A stretch of 64,000 nt of DNA from UBA9926 sp038131595 (GCA_038131595.1 JAYPPR010000008.1:558001-622000); one strand, 5' to 3'; counted from the first letter of the stretch, positions 1-8,609 are shown. Notes: generated by a model from the sequence alone, not told the origin. Numbers and translations: made by a program.

Positions 1-849
1 CAGGCAGGGGGCAAGCGACTTAGACCGCTTCTGGTCTTGCTTGCTGCCAGATCTTGCGGAGATAGCAGCCCACACCCTGTCAAGCTCGCTGTGGCCATCG
101 AGTTTCTACACACCGCCATGTTGCTCCATGATGATGTGGTTGACGAATCGACCCTGCGTCGCGGCAGACGGACCGCGAACGCTGAATGGGGCAACGCCGC
201 AAGCGTATTGGTCGGCGACTTTCTTCATTCGAGAGCCTTTGAGCTCATGGTCGAACTGGGCAACATTGATGTCATGGCACTGATCTCAAAGGCCACCAAT
301 GGCATTGCAGAAGGAGAGGTACAGCAACTGACGCTTCTGCAAAATACGTCCACCAGTGAGGCAGATTACCTAGAGGTCATCTACCGAAAGACCGCCCTGC
401 TTTTCGAGGTCTCCGCGGAATCAGGGGCAGTGCTGGGCGGCGCTAGTGCTAGCGAAGCGGCTGCTTACCGTGAGTACGGGCGCCATCTCGGGCTTGCGTT
501 CCAGCTCATGGACGATTGGCTGGATTACGAAGGTTCGGCTCAAGACCTCGGCAAAAATACGGGAGATGACCTTGCGGAGGGCAAAGTCACGCTACCGATC
601 ATTCTCGCCCTCCAAGCAGCTGGCGCGTCGGACCGACGAATCCTCGAGCAGGCCATTACCCAACCAGGATCGATCGCTTTTGAGGATGTTCGCTGCATTG
701 CAGAACGATGCGGTGGAATAGAAACCACGAAGCATCGTGCCGCTGCCGAGGCAAGCTTGGCGGAATCCGCCCTTCAAGACCTCCCCGACTCAGCCTGCAA
801 ATCGCAAATGATCCGCCTCTCTCAATTTGCAGTTGAGCGATCGAATTAA
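1..849 (+). CDS. ispB: Octaprenyl diphosphate synthase (5'-truncated)
   Basis: This is a long-chain trans-prenyl diphosphate synthase that condenses isopentenyl diphosphate units to make the quinone side chain. The frame is open from base 1 and begins within the family motif GGKRLRP, so about 40 N-terminal residues lie outside the window. Both aspartate-rich Mg-diphosphate motifs are visible: DDVVD near in-window residue 44 and DDWLD near residue 170. The 282 residues present match the C-terminal part of IspB (about 320 aa). A tRNA gene follows 48 nt downstream. The exact chain length of the product cannot be read from sequence; octaprenyl is the usual product in gammaproteobacteria. Confidence 0.9.
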   Translation, partial: QAGGKRLRPLLVLLAARSCGDSSPHPVKLAVAIEFLHTAMLLHDDVVDESTLRRGRRTANAEWGNAASVLVGDFLHSRAFELMVELGNIDVMALISKATNGIAEGEVQQLTLLQNTSTSEADYLEVIYRKTALLFEVSAESGAVLGGASASEAAAYREYGRHLGLAFQLMDDWLDYEGSAQDLGKNTGDDLAEGKVTLPIILALQAAGASDRRILEQAITQPGSIAFEDVRCIAERCGGIETTKHRAAAEASLAESALQDLPDSACKSQMIRLSQFAVERSN

Positions 850-883
850 CTCGCATTCCCCCATTTAACTTTTACCTTTGCTA

Positions 884-889
884 TATACT
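884..889 (+). promoter_or_regulatory. Probable -10 box of the tRNA-Pro gene
   Basis: The hexamer TATACT lies 8 nt before the first base of the tRNA, in an AT-rich stretch between ispB and the tRNA. A convincing -35 box at 16-18 nt spacing is not obvious, so this is a weak call. Confidence 0.35.
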
Positions 890-897
890 TGTTGCCT

Positions 898-974
898 CGG
901 GGTGTAGCTCAGCCTGGTAGAGCACTGCCTTCGGGAGGCAGGGGCCGCAAGTTCAAATCTTGCCATCCCGACCA
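898..974 (+). tRNA. tRNA-Pro (anticodon CGG)
   Basis: A 77-nt cloverleaf can be drawn by eye. The acceptor stem CGGGGTG pairs with CATCCCG. The D-arm is present, and the anticodon stem CTGCC/GGCAG encloses the loop TTCGGGA with anticodon CGG at 932-934. The T-arm is GCAAG/CTTGC with loop TTCAAAT. The terminal CCA is encoded. It reads CCG codons. Confidence 0.96.
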
Positions 975-1070
975 CGTCAGCCTGCCCGCGGCTCAATTCT
1001 GCATTCAGAGAAGAGCAGCCAGCGCCAATTTCAAAAAGGCTTTGTAGCCATTCTTTAGTTCTGTATCACC

Positions 1071-1457
1071 CTACTCTGTCAGATCTGCTGTCATCCCCGC
1101 TATGTGCCAGAGCACACCGCTTGGATCCCACAAGTAAGCCACGAGTGCACCGTGAGGTTGCGGCTCGGGTGGTTGGCACCTTGCACCCTCATATTGAGGC
1201 TTTTGAGACACCGCTTTGATTCTGGAGTACATACCAGACACGTCATCAACCTCTAAGTACAACATCGTATTGTCGCACCAAGTCGGTTCGTAGAAGTCTT
1301 GCAAGTAAAACTGACAACCTGTGAATTCAAACTGGATCAGATTGCTTGATTCCCAATTAATGGCGAACCCCATATCGAGGTAGAAGGCTTTTGACTGTTG
1401 GAAATTTTTCGCGCCAACGAATGGTTTAAGCGCTGTAGCGTTCACACGTTCGCTCAT
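1071..1457 (-). CDS. VOC (glyoxalase/bleomycin-resistance fold) family protein
   Basis: This 128-residue single-domain protein resembles the vicinal-oxygen-chelate superfamily. It has an N-terminal strand-helix unit (FVGAKNFQQSKAFYLDMGF) and the C-terminal signature VAYLWDPSGVLWHIAG, typical of small Glo_EDI_BRP-like proteins. Members are metal-dependent isomerases or dioxygenases, or drug-binding proteins; the substrate is not predictable here. The gene stands alone, convergent with the tRNA and divergent from the dehydrogenase at 1957. Confidence 0.75.
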   Translation of the reverse strand: MSERVNATALKPFVGAKNFQQSKAFYLDMGFAINWESSNLIQFEFTGCQFYLQDFYEPTWCDNTMLYLEVDDVSGMYSRIKAVSQKPQYEGARCQPPEPQPHGALVAYLWDPSGVLWHIAGMTADLTE

Positions 1458-1956
1458 AACATCTACTCAACTGACATAAGTTGGGATCTTACTCTGGCCG
1501 ATACCTCTGCGCTCAATGGTTGCCGTCGATGGTCATCGACACCACAGAGAGATCGTTTAGTTATTTCTTCCCTATCAACCTGCCGCGTTCCCTCATCGTA
1601 GTCTCGGCGTATCATTACCGTTCGGCCGGTCGAGTGACTAAATGCTTTCTTTGGACAAGAAAATACACTTCACCTCGCTACCCTATTCTCAGGACTCGAC
1701 TACCAGAGCAATCATTAGCTCCACACCTCCCTCAATTACGCACTTGTATTACGCCCCTGCGTTACGCGCTTGAATTACTGGCATATTTTACGAGCTTAGC
1801 CGCCTCACCGAGGAGACGCTGACCACCTCGGTTGACGGGTCTGACGATAACCCTGATCCTTGGAAGACCCTGATATCGAACCAATCAGGCCGCAAATCCA
1901 TTAACTGTGCTTTTGAAGTCAATCAAAGCACCCAGGACCAAAAAGGAGCGCTCACT
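1458..1956. other. Intergenic region with an imperfect 13-bp tandem repeat
   Basis: About 500 bp between two divergent genes. Open frames here (for example 1481-1822) have no recognisable protein character. The one visible structure is an imperfect tandem repeat at 1735-1798. The 3' end carries AAAGGAGCG, the ribosome-binding site of the next gene. Confidence 0.5.
1735..1798. repeat. Imperfect 13-bp tandem repeat, about five units
   Basis: Units start at 1735, 1748, 1761, 1774 and 1787 and share the core ATTACG or TTACGC (attacgcacttgt, attacgcccctgc, gttacgcgcttga, and two more degraded copies). It lies 160 bp upstream of the dehydrogenase start and resembles the other short tandem repeats in 5' leaders of this window. 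Confidence 0.6.
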
Positions 1957-2967
1957 ATGTTTCACGTTGTTTGGCCGAAAATTCGTTGGGACGACGATCT
2001 CATCCCAGAGCGCTCGGGGTTAGGGTCAACAGAGGACATTACTGCTCACTTTTTCAGTCACCCTAGCGAGATTCCTAGCGATTTGCTCGCTGGCTGCGAC
2101 GCGCTAGTCGGACCACCCATCCCGCTCGACATGATGGGTTCGATCGATAACTGCAAAATTTACGTCAAACCTGCGGTGGGATTCGATGAGGTCGATTTGC
2201 CCGCCTGGTCAAAGCTGGGTATTCCAGTCTGCAACACGCCGGACTACGGCACGCGAGAAGTCGCCGATCACGCCATGGCGCTCTTGCTTACCCTCTCTAA
2301 AAGCATTGCATTTCACGACGAATCGCTCAGGCAGGACCCCGTCGGCAATTGGCGACCCGCGCTGAACCCTTATGGTCAGCGCTTATCAACGCAAACCGTA
2401 GGTATTGTCGGACTCGGTCGTATTGGGACCGCTGCGGCGCTACGGCTCAAAGCCTTCGATATGGATGTGCAATTCTTTGACCCATTCAAACCCAACGGAT
2501 ACGAGTTAGCGCTAGGGATCAAGCGTGTCGATTCACTGGAAACGCTAATGGCAACCAGCGACATCGTCACACTGCATTTGCCGTTGTCTGAGGCGACACA
2601 TCATTTGATTGATGCGAGTGTGCTCGCGGCGGCGAAACCCGGCCTCATATTGATCAATACCGCTCGCGGGCCCATTGTCGACATTGACGCGCTATATGAT
2701 GGACTGAAATCCAATCAGATCCTCGCCGCTGGTTTGGACGTCTTGCCTGATGAGCCCGCGAATTTAGAGAAACCCCTGATTCGTGCATGGAAGGATGGAG
2801 AGGATTGGCTGAAACATCGCCTGGTCATCACCCCACATTCTGCGTTTTTTACCCCTCAAAGCATGTTTGATATTCGAAATTTTTCTGCGGTGACCGCGGC
2901 CAAATACCTTCGAACGGGTCGGCTCGAGAATTGTGTCAACGAACACTTGCTCAACCACAGGCGGTAA
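1957..2967 (+). CDS. D-isomer-specific 2-hydroxyacid dehydrogenase
   Basis: This NAD(P)-dependent dehydrogenase interconverts a 2-keto acid and a D-2-hydroxy acid. The 336-residue protein has the split catalytic domain around a Rossmann domain with GLGRIG near residue 150. The catalytic triad is visible with standard spacing: Arg237 (NTARG), Glu266 (DEPAN) and His294 (TPHSA). The layout resembles the CtBP/glycerate-dehydrogenase branch. A strong ribosome-binding site, AAAGGAG, lies about 8 nt before the ATG. The gene ends just before a bidirectional terminator. The substrate cannot be inferred. Confidence 0.88.
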   Translation: MFHVVWPKIRWDDDLIPERSGLGSTEDITAHFFSHPSEIPSDLLAGCDALVGPPIPLDMMGSIDNCKIYVKPAVGFDEVDLPAWSKLGIPVCNTPDYGTREVADHAMALLLTLSKSIAFHDESLRQDPVGNWRPALNPYGQRLSTQTVGIVGLGRIGTAAALRLKAFDMDVQFFDPFKPNGYELALGIKRVDSLETLMATSDIVTLHLPLSEATHHLIDASVLAAAKPGLILINTARGPIVDIDALYDGLKSNQILAAGLDVLPDEPANLEKPLIRAWKDGEDWLKHRLVITPHSAFFTPQSMFDIRNFSAVTAAKYLRTGRLENCVNEHLLNHRR

Positions 2968-3000
2968 TTGGCGGGCCTGACGAACATCAAACCTACAAAC

Positions 3001-3028
3001 AAAAAACGCGGCAAACGCCGCGTTTTTT
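3001..3028. terminator. Bidirectional intrinsic terminator
   Basis: A perfect inverted repeat has 12-nt arms (AAAAAACGCGGC / GCCGCGTTTTTT) around an AAAC loop. The GC-rich stem is flanked by an A-run and a T-run, so it terminates on both strands. It sits between the convergent dehydrogenase and EF-G genes. Confidence 0.93.
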
Positions 3029-3047
3029 ATTCCCTCAACTGGCGGGA

Positions 3048-5138
3048 TTAGCCCTTCGCTTCTTTCCGCTCTTTAGCCTCTTTAATGACGTCATCCGCGA
3101 CATTCCGCGGTGTCGGATCATAGTGGCTAAACTCCATCGAGAATTGGCCTCGACCTGAAGTCATGGTTCTCAAATCACCAATGTAGCCAAACATTTCAGA
3201 CAGTGGTGCAGTTGCCTTCACGCGCACGCCTGTTGCGCCGGCTTCCTGCCCCTGAATCATGCCGCGTCGACGGTTCAAATCACCAATCACGTCACCAACG
3301 TGATCTTCTGGGGTGAACACGTCGATCTTCATAATCGGCTCCATGATTTGGGGCCCCGCCTTTGGCATCGACTGTCTGTATGCCGCTTTCGATGCCAACT
3401 CATAGGCAATCGCCGAGGAGTCAACCGCGTGGAAGGCACCATCCATCAGAGTCAGCTTGACATCCAAACAGGGATAGCCAGCCAAAGGCCCCTCTTCCAA
3501 GCTGACACGGAAACCTTTCTCAACCGCTGGCCAGAATTCTCTCGGAACATTTCCACCCGTTACCTTGGATTCGAATTCGAAACCAGACCCCGTCTCACCA
3601 GGTGCAACGATGTAATCGATCTTCGCGTACTGACCTGATCCGCCAGATTGCTTCTTGTGCGTGTAAGAATCTTCGATGGTTTGAGTAATCGATTCGCGGT
3701 AAGCAACGAGTGGCTTACCAACCACCACATCGACTCCATGGGTGCGCCTTAGGATGTCGACCTTGATATCTAGGTGAAGCTCACCCATTCCCATGATGAT
3801 GGTCTCGCCAGAATCCTGATCCGTTTCCATTTGGAAAGAAGGATCCTCTTGAATCATCTTGCCAAGGGCGAGCGCCATTTTTTCGGCTGCAATTTTGTCC
3901 TTGGGCGCAATCGCCATCTTGATAACGGGATCGGGGAAAACCATGGGTTCAAGCGTTGCGGGGTTTCGCTCATCACACAGCGTGTGGCCTGTTTGGGTGT
4001 TCTTCATCCCAATCAGTGCAACGATGTCGCCTGCCTGCGCGCTATCGAGCTCCTTGCGCTCATCAGCATGCATCTCAACGATACGACCGATGCGCTCGCT
4101 TTTGCCGGTGTAGGTATTTAAAACGTTGTCGCCTTTCTTCAGCGTCCCCGAGTAGATTCGGGTAAACGTCAACGCGCCAAAACGATCATCCATGATCTTG
4201 AACGCAAGCGCTCGAAGCGGCTTGCTGGGATCAACCTCGGCAAAGCCACCCGTCGGATTTCCTTCCAAATCGACTTCTTCTTGAGGGTCTACCTCTGTTG
4301 GGCTGGGCAAATAGTCAACCACTGCGTCAAGGACATTCTGAATTCCCTTGTTCTTAAATGCAGAGCCACAGAAAGTTGGGAAGAATGTCAGGTCACGGGT
4401 GCCCTTACGAATGCAGGCCTTTAATTGCTCGATCGACGGCTCCTCGCCTTCCTCAAGGTAAGACATCATCAGGTCTTCGTCCATTTCGATGGCGGTCTCA
4501 ATCAACTTTTCCCTGTACTCCGCCACAAGGTCTGCCATATCTTCGGGGACATCCTCCTCGTGATACTTGGTAGGGTCACCAGAATCGTCCCATATGAGTG
4601 CCTTTTGAGTCAGCAAATCGACAACGCCCGTAAACTGATCCTCGATCCCGATGGGTAGCGTCATAACCAGCGGGTTAGCCGCAAGCACATCTTCAACCTG
4701 TTTAACGACGCGGTAGAAATCAGCGCCGATCCGGTCCAGTTTGTTAACAAATATAATCCGTGACACCTCGGATTCATTCGCATAACGCCAGTTTGTCTCA
4801 GACTGAGGCTCTACCCCGCCTGAACCACAGAAGACGCCCACACCACCGTCAAGCACCTTCAAGGAACGATAGACTTCAATGGTGAAATCTACGTGCCCAG
4901 GGGTGTCGATGATGTTTAGTCGGTGATCCTTCCAAAATGTTGTTGTGGCGGCCGACTGAATGGTGATGCCTCGTTCCTGTTCCTGGTCCATGAAATCGGT
5001 GGTTGCAGCACCGTCGTGAACCTCACCAATCTTGTGAATCTTCCCAGTGATGTTGAGAATTCGCTCCGTGGTCGTGGTTTTCCCTGCGTCCACGTGGGCG
5101 AAGATACCAATATTTCGATACCGGCTGAGGTCTGTCAT
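3048..5138 (-). CDS. fusA2: Elongation factor G (stand-alone second copy)
   Basis: This translational GTPase of 696 residues promotes ribosomal translocation or ribosome recycling. G motifs are intact: AHVDAGKT (residues 14-21), RGIT in switch I, DTPGH, NKLD and GSAF. Domains II to V follow in normal order, ending near residue 690. The gene is not in an rpsL-rpsG-fusA-tuf operon; it is isolated, with its own leader and terminator. Many gammaproteobacteria carry such a second EF-G, so I call it a paralogue, although this window alone cannot exclude that it is the only copy. The short acidic linker after domain I (DPQEEVDLEGNP) is a usual feature. Confidence 0.9.
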   Translation of the reverse strand: MTDLSRYRNIGIFAHVDAGKTTTTERILNITGKIHKIGEVHDGAATTDFMDQEQERGITIQSAATTTFWKDHRLNIIDTPGHVDFTIEVYRSLKVLDGGVGVFCGSGGVEPQSETNWRYANESEVSRIIFVNKLDRIGADFYRVVKQVEDVLAANPLVMTLPIGIEDQFTGVVDLLTQKALIWDDSGDPTKYHEEDVPEDMADLVAEYREKLIETAIEMDEDLMMSYLEEGEEPSIEQLKACIRKGTRDLTFFPTFCGSAFKNKGIQNVLDAVVDYLPSPTEVDPQEEVDLEGNPTGGFAEVDPSKPLRALAFKIMDDRFGALTFTRIYSGTLKKGDNVLNTYTGKSERIGRIVEMHADERKELDSAQAGDIVALIGMKNTQTGHTLCDERNPATLEPMVFPDPVIKMAIAPKDKIAAEKMALALGKMIQEDPSFQMETDQDSGETIIMGMGELHLDIKVDILRRTHGVDVVVGKPLVAYRESITQTIEDSYTHKKQSGGSGQYAKIDYIVAPGETGSGFEFESKVTGGNVPREFWPAVEKGFRVSLEEGPLAGYPCLDVKLTLMDGAFHAVDSSAIAYELASKAAYRQSMPKAGPQIMEPIMKIDVFTPEDHVGDVIGDLNRRRGMIQGQEAGATGVRVKATAPLSEMFGYIGDLRTMTSGRGQFSMEFSHYDPTPRNVADDVIKEAKERKEAKG

Positions 5139-5339
5139 GGCTATGCTCTTAGTAGGTTGAGGTTGGGCTGCTTTGATTACTTCAAGGTCAATTGCTTCAG
5201 GACCGCCTCGCGTTTCATCGCGGACCCCCCGAAAAATCGCGGCATATTATCGGTTCCGCCCCGATAGTTCCAGCTTTCTTTCATCATTCATTGACCCAAT
5301 GGACTCACCATAGACCCAATGAATTGACCGAATACTCCC

Positions 5340-5366
5340 CCCATTGACCGATCGTTGATCAATGGG
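5340..5366. promoter_or_regulatory. 8-bp inverted repeat upstream of EF-G
   Basis: CCCATTGA at 5340-5347 and TCAATGGG at 5359-5366 form a perfect inverted repeat around 11 nt. The surrounding sequence contains further copies of ATTGACC and CCCAATG. It could be a regulator site for the EF-G gene (about 200 bp away) or chance within a repeated tract. Confidence 0.3.
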
Positions 5367-5471
5367 ACTCCGCGCAGATCAGTCGGACCCTTCCAGAGCG
5401 CGGTTGGGGGGTATTCTCGCTCCTCATAGCGACCATCCACCTAAGCGCCGAGATCCTCCTAAGCAAGCGCT

Positions 5472-5498
5472 CCCGTTGTTCCCGTTGTTCCCGTTGTT
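5472..5498. repeat. Three perfect copies of a 9-bp repeat
   Basis: The unit cccgttgtt occurs three times head to tail at 5472, 5481 and 5490. It is followed at 5501-5516 by two copies of ggctatt. It lies in the EF-G/symporter divergent region. Confidence 0.8.
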
Positions 5499-5552
5499 AC
5501 GGCTATTGAGGCTATTCCGGCTCGATTGTCACTCGAACAGTGGGTTATTAGG

Positions 5553-5850
5553 GGAATATTTCATAAAAAGGATAAAATAATCTATATTTTAGGGATATAA
5601 AATAGTTTATTACTATATTTTTGTCTTTCTTAGGTTAATTTTTAATCTTTTTGTAAATTTTGATCAGATCAAGCGCCATAACTCTTAATATTCTGCTCTG
5701 AATTTTTAGCATTTCTCCGAATAAAAGCGTTTTTATATATTTTTCCATTTATATAGATATATTAATATTTTTTATTTAATCTATCCCTTGTTATTTTAAT
5801 TTTTAAGCAAAAAGTGAAATTTTTTCCCATAAAAATCTCACATTAGTCCA
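5553..5850. other. AT-rich island
   Basis: Roughly 300 bp of about three-quarters A+T by eye, in otherwise moderate-GC sequence, with many T- and A-runs and ATAT tracts. It begins at the triple-repeat edge and stops sharply about 140 bp before the symporter start. No ORF of note. It could be an intrinsically curved upstream promoter region, a nucleoid-protein binding site or a remnant of transferred DNA. Confidence 0.6.
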
Positions 5851-5987
5851 AACCAGCCTGAGACACCTTTCGCATTTTCACCACTATTTTCATCACTGAA
5901 TGATAACCTCGCCATTCGACCGACTTGGTTCCCACCTGCAACGAGGGCTAGCTGGCGTAAAGAAGGCTAGGCCGAGAGGACTTCATC

Positions 5988-7349
5988 ATGGCTTCGACCT
6001 TTCATCCTGTTCTAGCCTTTGCTTTTGTCTTAGCGCTGATGTTTGTAGGGGCTCTTCTACGGCAACGTTTTAAGATCTTGCAGAGAAACCTCGTGCCGGC
6101 CAGCTTGGTTGGTGGAGTGATTGGTTTTTTTCTAGTTTCAAGCGGCCTTGGCCTCGGCTACCAATCGGCAGATTTCACGCCGATTGCTTTTCACGCCTTT
6201 ACGCTGAGCTTCATGTCACTCGTGCTCACGAGTCGCAATAACGGAGATGGATCGAAAACACTGGCGATGGGCGGCCTCTGGATGTCGGTGATTTGGGTCA
6301 TCAGCCTAACCCTTCAAGCCATCGTTGGACTGACCCTCATCAGGATCTACAACCAAACCACTTCGGATGAGTCTTTGTCGGACTATCTCGGCATGATCGT
6401 CACCCATGGCTTTACGCAGGGCCCTGGGCAAGCCATTGCTCTAGGGAACCTCTGGGAGAATTCGTACGACATCTCGCTCGCGACCGACTTTGGTTTGATT
6501 TACGCCTCACTGGGGTTCGTTGCAGCGTTCCTGGTTGGCGTCCCAGTCGCAAGATGGGCAATGGAACGCGAGTTACATGCCAGCCAAGCGGCGCTGGACG
6601 ATGACTTCGAAACCGGGTTCTTCTCCAGCCAGCAACCGAGCAGCGGTCAGCAAATCACCCATCCCGCGACCATTGATTCCTTAGCGTTTCATCTTGGCTT
6701 GCTCGGTGTTGCGTACTTGCTCACCCACGGCTATCTGAGCCTCGCTCAATTGGTGGTGATAGGGACGCCAATCGAAAACATATTCAGCTATAACCTGTTC
6801 TTCTTCCATGGTCTGATGATCTGCGTGGTGATAAGGCGGTGCCTCGACCATTTTGGAATGGGTACTTTGGTTGATGACGAAACCCAGAAACGGATCACCG
6901 GCAGTGCAGTAGATGTAATGGTTACCGCCACGTTAGTGAGCGTTAACTTCGGCCTACTCATGCAGTTCTGGGCACCCATCTTGTGGGTGACGGTTGGGGT
7001 CACAATCGTTACGGCTGCGCTATGCCTTGGCGCAGGCTATCGCCTGAAGCGCTTTGGCATGGAAAGAGGACTAACTAGTTTCGGATGTTGCTGTGGATCG
7101 ACGGGTACCGGCATTTTATTGCTCAGAATACTCGACCCGCAGCTATCTTCGCCTGTGGCTAAAGAACTGGCCTTCTTCAACATCGCCATCGTCTTTCTGA
7201 GCTTCCATGTCCTAGGCGTCATGGCGCCTATTCTTCCATCAATTCCGATGACCTGGACATTGCTCGTTTACGGTTTAACAACGCTCATAGGGGGGGTTGC
7301 GCTTCTGAAACTCGGGTCGGTGATCAACCTCGAAGCAAATCGCTCATGA
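5988..7349 (+). CDS. gltS: ESS-family (GltS-like) sodium/solute symporter
   Basis: This inner-membrane protein of 453 residues has about 12 hydrophobic segments. It shows the inverted-repeat organisation of the glutamate:Na+ symporter family, with Gly-rich re-entrant segments THGFTQGPGQAIALG near residue 139 and GCCCGSTGTGILLLR near residue 366. Members exchange sodium for glutamate or related anions; the repeat motifs differ from E. coli GltS, so the substrate is uncertain. A cytoplasmic loop near residues 195-230 is acidic and polar. Its 3' end overlaps that of the convergent metallo-hydrolase by 6 nt. Confidence 0.78.
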   Translation: MASTFHPVLAFAFVLALMFVGALLRQRFKILQRNLVPASLVGGVIGFFLVSSGLGLGYQSADFTPIAFHAFTLSFMSLVLTSRNNGDGSKTLAMGGLWMSVIWVISLTLQAIVGLTLIRIYNQTTSDESLSDYLGMIVTHGFTQGPGQAIALGNLWENSYDISLATDFGLIYASLGFVAAFLVGVPVARWAMERELHASQAALDDDFETGFFSSQQPSSGQQITHPATIDSLAFHLGLLGVAYLLTHGYLSLAQLVVIGTPIENIFSYNLFFFHGLMICVVIRRCLDHFGMGTLVDDETQKRITGSAVDVMVTATLVSVNFGLLMQFWAPILWVTVGVTIVTAALCLGAGYRLKRFGMERGLTSFGCCCGSTGTGILLLRILDPQLSSPVAKELAFFNIAIVFLSFHVLGVMAPILPSIPMTWTLLVYGLTTLIGGVALLKLGSVINLEANRS

Positions 7350-8345
7350 ATCGCTAGCTCGACTCAACACGATGCGTTGGCCCGGCTGCGCGATTCGAAA
7401 GCCGCGATCGAGCACTGACTGTCGCTCTGGCGAATTTGGGCGCAGCATTGGATTGGTGTGATTCATATGGATGAAATGAACCTTACCCTTGTCTTCCCGG
7501 GATAAGCTTTCAAGCAAATCCATACTTTCTACTACTGTGGGATGAGGAATGAGCGACATATCGCGCCCGGGAAGCTCGCCGGGCCCGAAAAACGAAGCAT
7601 CGATAAAGGCAAGATCAACACTTTGCACCATCGTTGCTAAATCCACATTCCATTTACGCCACTTATCAATATCGGGCAAGTACAGTATTCGCTGGCCCGC
7701 ATCGATCAAAAAGCCCACCGTCTCACTGTATTCATCTCGATGTGGCACTTGAAGGGGCTTCACTTGCACGTCGGCAACATCCACCGGCTGATTGTGCGTC
7801 AGCGTCTTCAGCAGGATGTTTTGCTCTGAAACAAGCTGACTCCAAGGACCATTGGTCTCAAGGAACTGTTTAAACCTAGGCATCACATAAACTGGCACGC
7901 GATCAGCGCTGATGGCCTCTTTGCCCAAATAGGCAAGCCCAAGGTAGTGGCCCATATGCGCGTGGGTCAGGAAAATTCCGCTGATATCTGCAACGCGAGT
8001 GCCCGTGGCTTGCCATAGGGTATAAAGCTGCTGAGGCAACTCGGGGGCGGCATCAAAAAGCAGAACACGACTATCCGCCGTTACCAGCGCCAGCGACGAT
8101 GCGCCGGATTGCATCGGCGCTGATTCCCACAGCGCAATGCATCTGGGTTCGAAGCAGTCAATTTGTGGATAACCCGCATCTTGGGCAACTCCGAGGACCA
8201 TCAATTGAGGGCTCTCATCAGCTGATGATCCACTCGCCCACGCGAAACAAATGAGCAACAGGAGCTGATGGTGCACCGCCTGAAAGCTGCCGGCTAATCG
8301 CTGGATGCATTCGAAAAATGAACCTTTGCCTTCAGCTTTTCTCAT
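7344..8345 (-). CDS. Exported PqqB-like MBL-fold metallo-hydrolase
   Basis: This metallo-beta-lactamase-fold protein resembles PqqB (opening strand MVLGVAQDAGYPQIDC). The metal motif is HAHMGHY, so the Asp of canonical HxHxDH is Gly; a degenerate motif is also known in PqqB and relatives. Other likely ligands are the Asp in YLPDID and the His in FIHMNHT. A hydrophobic segment (HHQLLLLICFAWASGSSA) before the domain looks like a signal peptide. The start is uncertain: ATG at 8345 is used, but a GTG at 8276 would give a normal short signal peptide, and a longer frame reaches 8420. No other pqq gene is nearby, so a role in PQQ synthesis is not supported. Confidence 0.75.
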   Translation of the reverse strand: MRKAEGKGSFFECIQRLAGSFQAVHHQLLLLICFAWASGSSADESPQLMVLGVAQDAGYPQIDCFEPRCIALWESAPMQSGASSLALVTADSRVLLFDAAPELPQQLYTLWQATGTRVADISGIFLTHAHMGHYLGLAYLGKEAISADRVPVYVMPRFKQFLETNGPWSQLVSEQNILLKTLTHNQPVDVADVQVKPLQVPHRDEYSETVGFLIDAGQRILYLPDIDKWRKWNVDLATMVQSVDLAFIDASFFGPGELPGRDMSLIPHPTVVESMDLLESLSREDKGKVHFIHMNHTNPMLRPNSPERQSVLDRGFRIAQPGQRIVLSRASDS

Positions 8346-8452
8346 CTCTTTTCCACCCCGCGTACCAGCAGACAAACGAATAAACACACTCATGCTGCTG
8401 TCTCGTTTAGGTTGCATCACTTCTGATGCGGCCCTTTACCCTTTTAACTTTT

Positions 8453-8492
8453 TAACGCTTTAACGCTTTAACGCTTTAACGCTTTAACGCTT
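8453..8492. repeat. Five perfect tandem copies of an 8-bp repeat
   Basis: The unit taacgctt is repeated five times without error, preceded by a degenerate copy (tttaactt). It sits in the 5' leader of the metallo-hydrolase gene, 33-108 bp from its possible starts. The number of copies should be prone to slippage. Confidence 0.95.
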
Positions 8493-8585
8493 CCAACTAG
8501 GAAAACACGCTATTGACTCATCGACATCCAACCACCTCAATTGCTCACAGCTCCGACCTCACAAGGTAGCTTCACCTAGCAGCCT

Positions 8586-8609
8586 TTGCTAACAACTATT
8601 GCTAACAAC
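8586..8609. repeat. Direct repeat of an 11-mer, 13-bp period
   Basis: ttgctaacaac occurs at 8586-8596 and again at 8599-8609, separated by TA. It is a two-copy example of the same leader-repeat pattern. Confidence 0.7.

Larger units (their letters stand above)
5139..5987. other. Long divergent intergenic region with AT-rich island
   Basis: About 850 bp between the divergent EF-G and symporter genes. Next to EF-G it holds several degenerate copies of ATTGACC/ACCCAATG (about 5289-5366), then a 9-bp triple repeat at 5472-5498, then a strongly AT-rich stretch at about 5550-5850. No tRNA, riboswitch or credible ORF is visible. A ribosome-binding site, GAGAGGA, precedes the symporter start. Confidence 0.6.

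Noticed and set aside
1481..1822. Open frame of 113 codons upstream of the dehydrogenase
   Set aside because: It covers the imperfect tandem repeat, shows no motif or sensible composition, and has no ribosome-binding site.
3300..4121. Plus-strand frames of more than 100 codons inside EF-G
   Set aside because: They are reverse-strand shadows of the EF-G coding sequence with no independent support.
5660..5672. TTGATCAGATCAA, a near-perfect palindrome resembling an FNR or CRP half-site pair
   Set aside because: The spacing between TTGAT and ATCAA is 3, not the 4 of FNR sites, and the CRP consensus TGTGA is absent. In an AT-rich tract a chance match is likely.
7344..8345. PQQ biosynthesis role for the PqqB-like protein
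   Set aside because: No pqqA, C, D or E in the window, the protein is exported and its metal motif differs.
8453..8492. CRISPR-like array
   Set aside because: Units are 8 bp, directly abutting and without spacers, and no cas gene is near. It is a simple tandem repeat.
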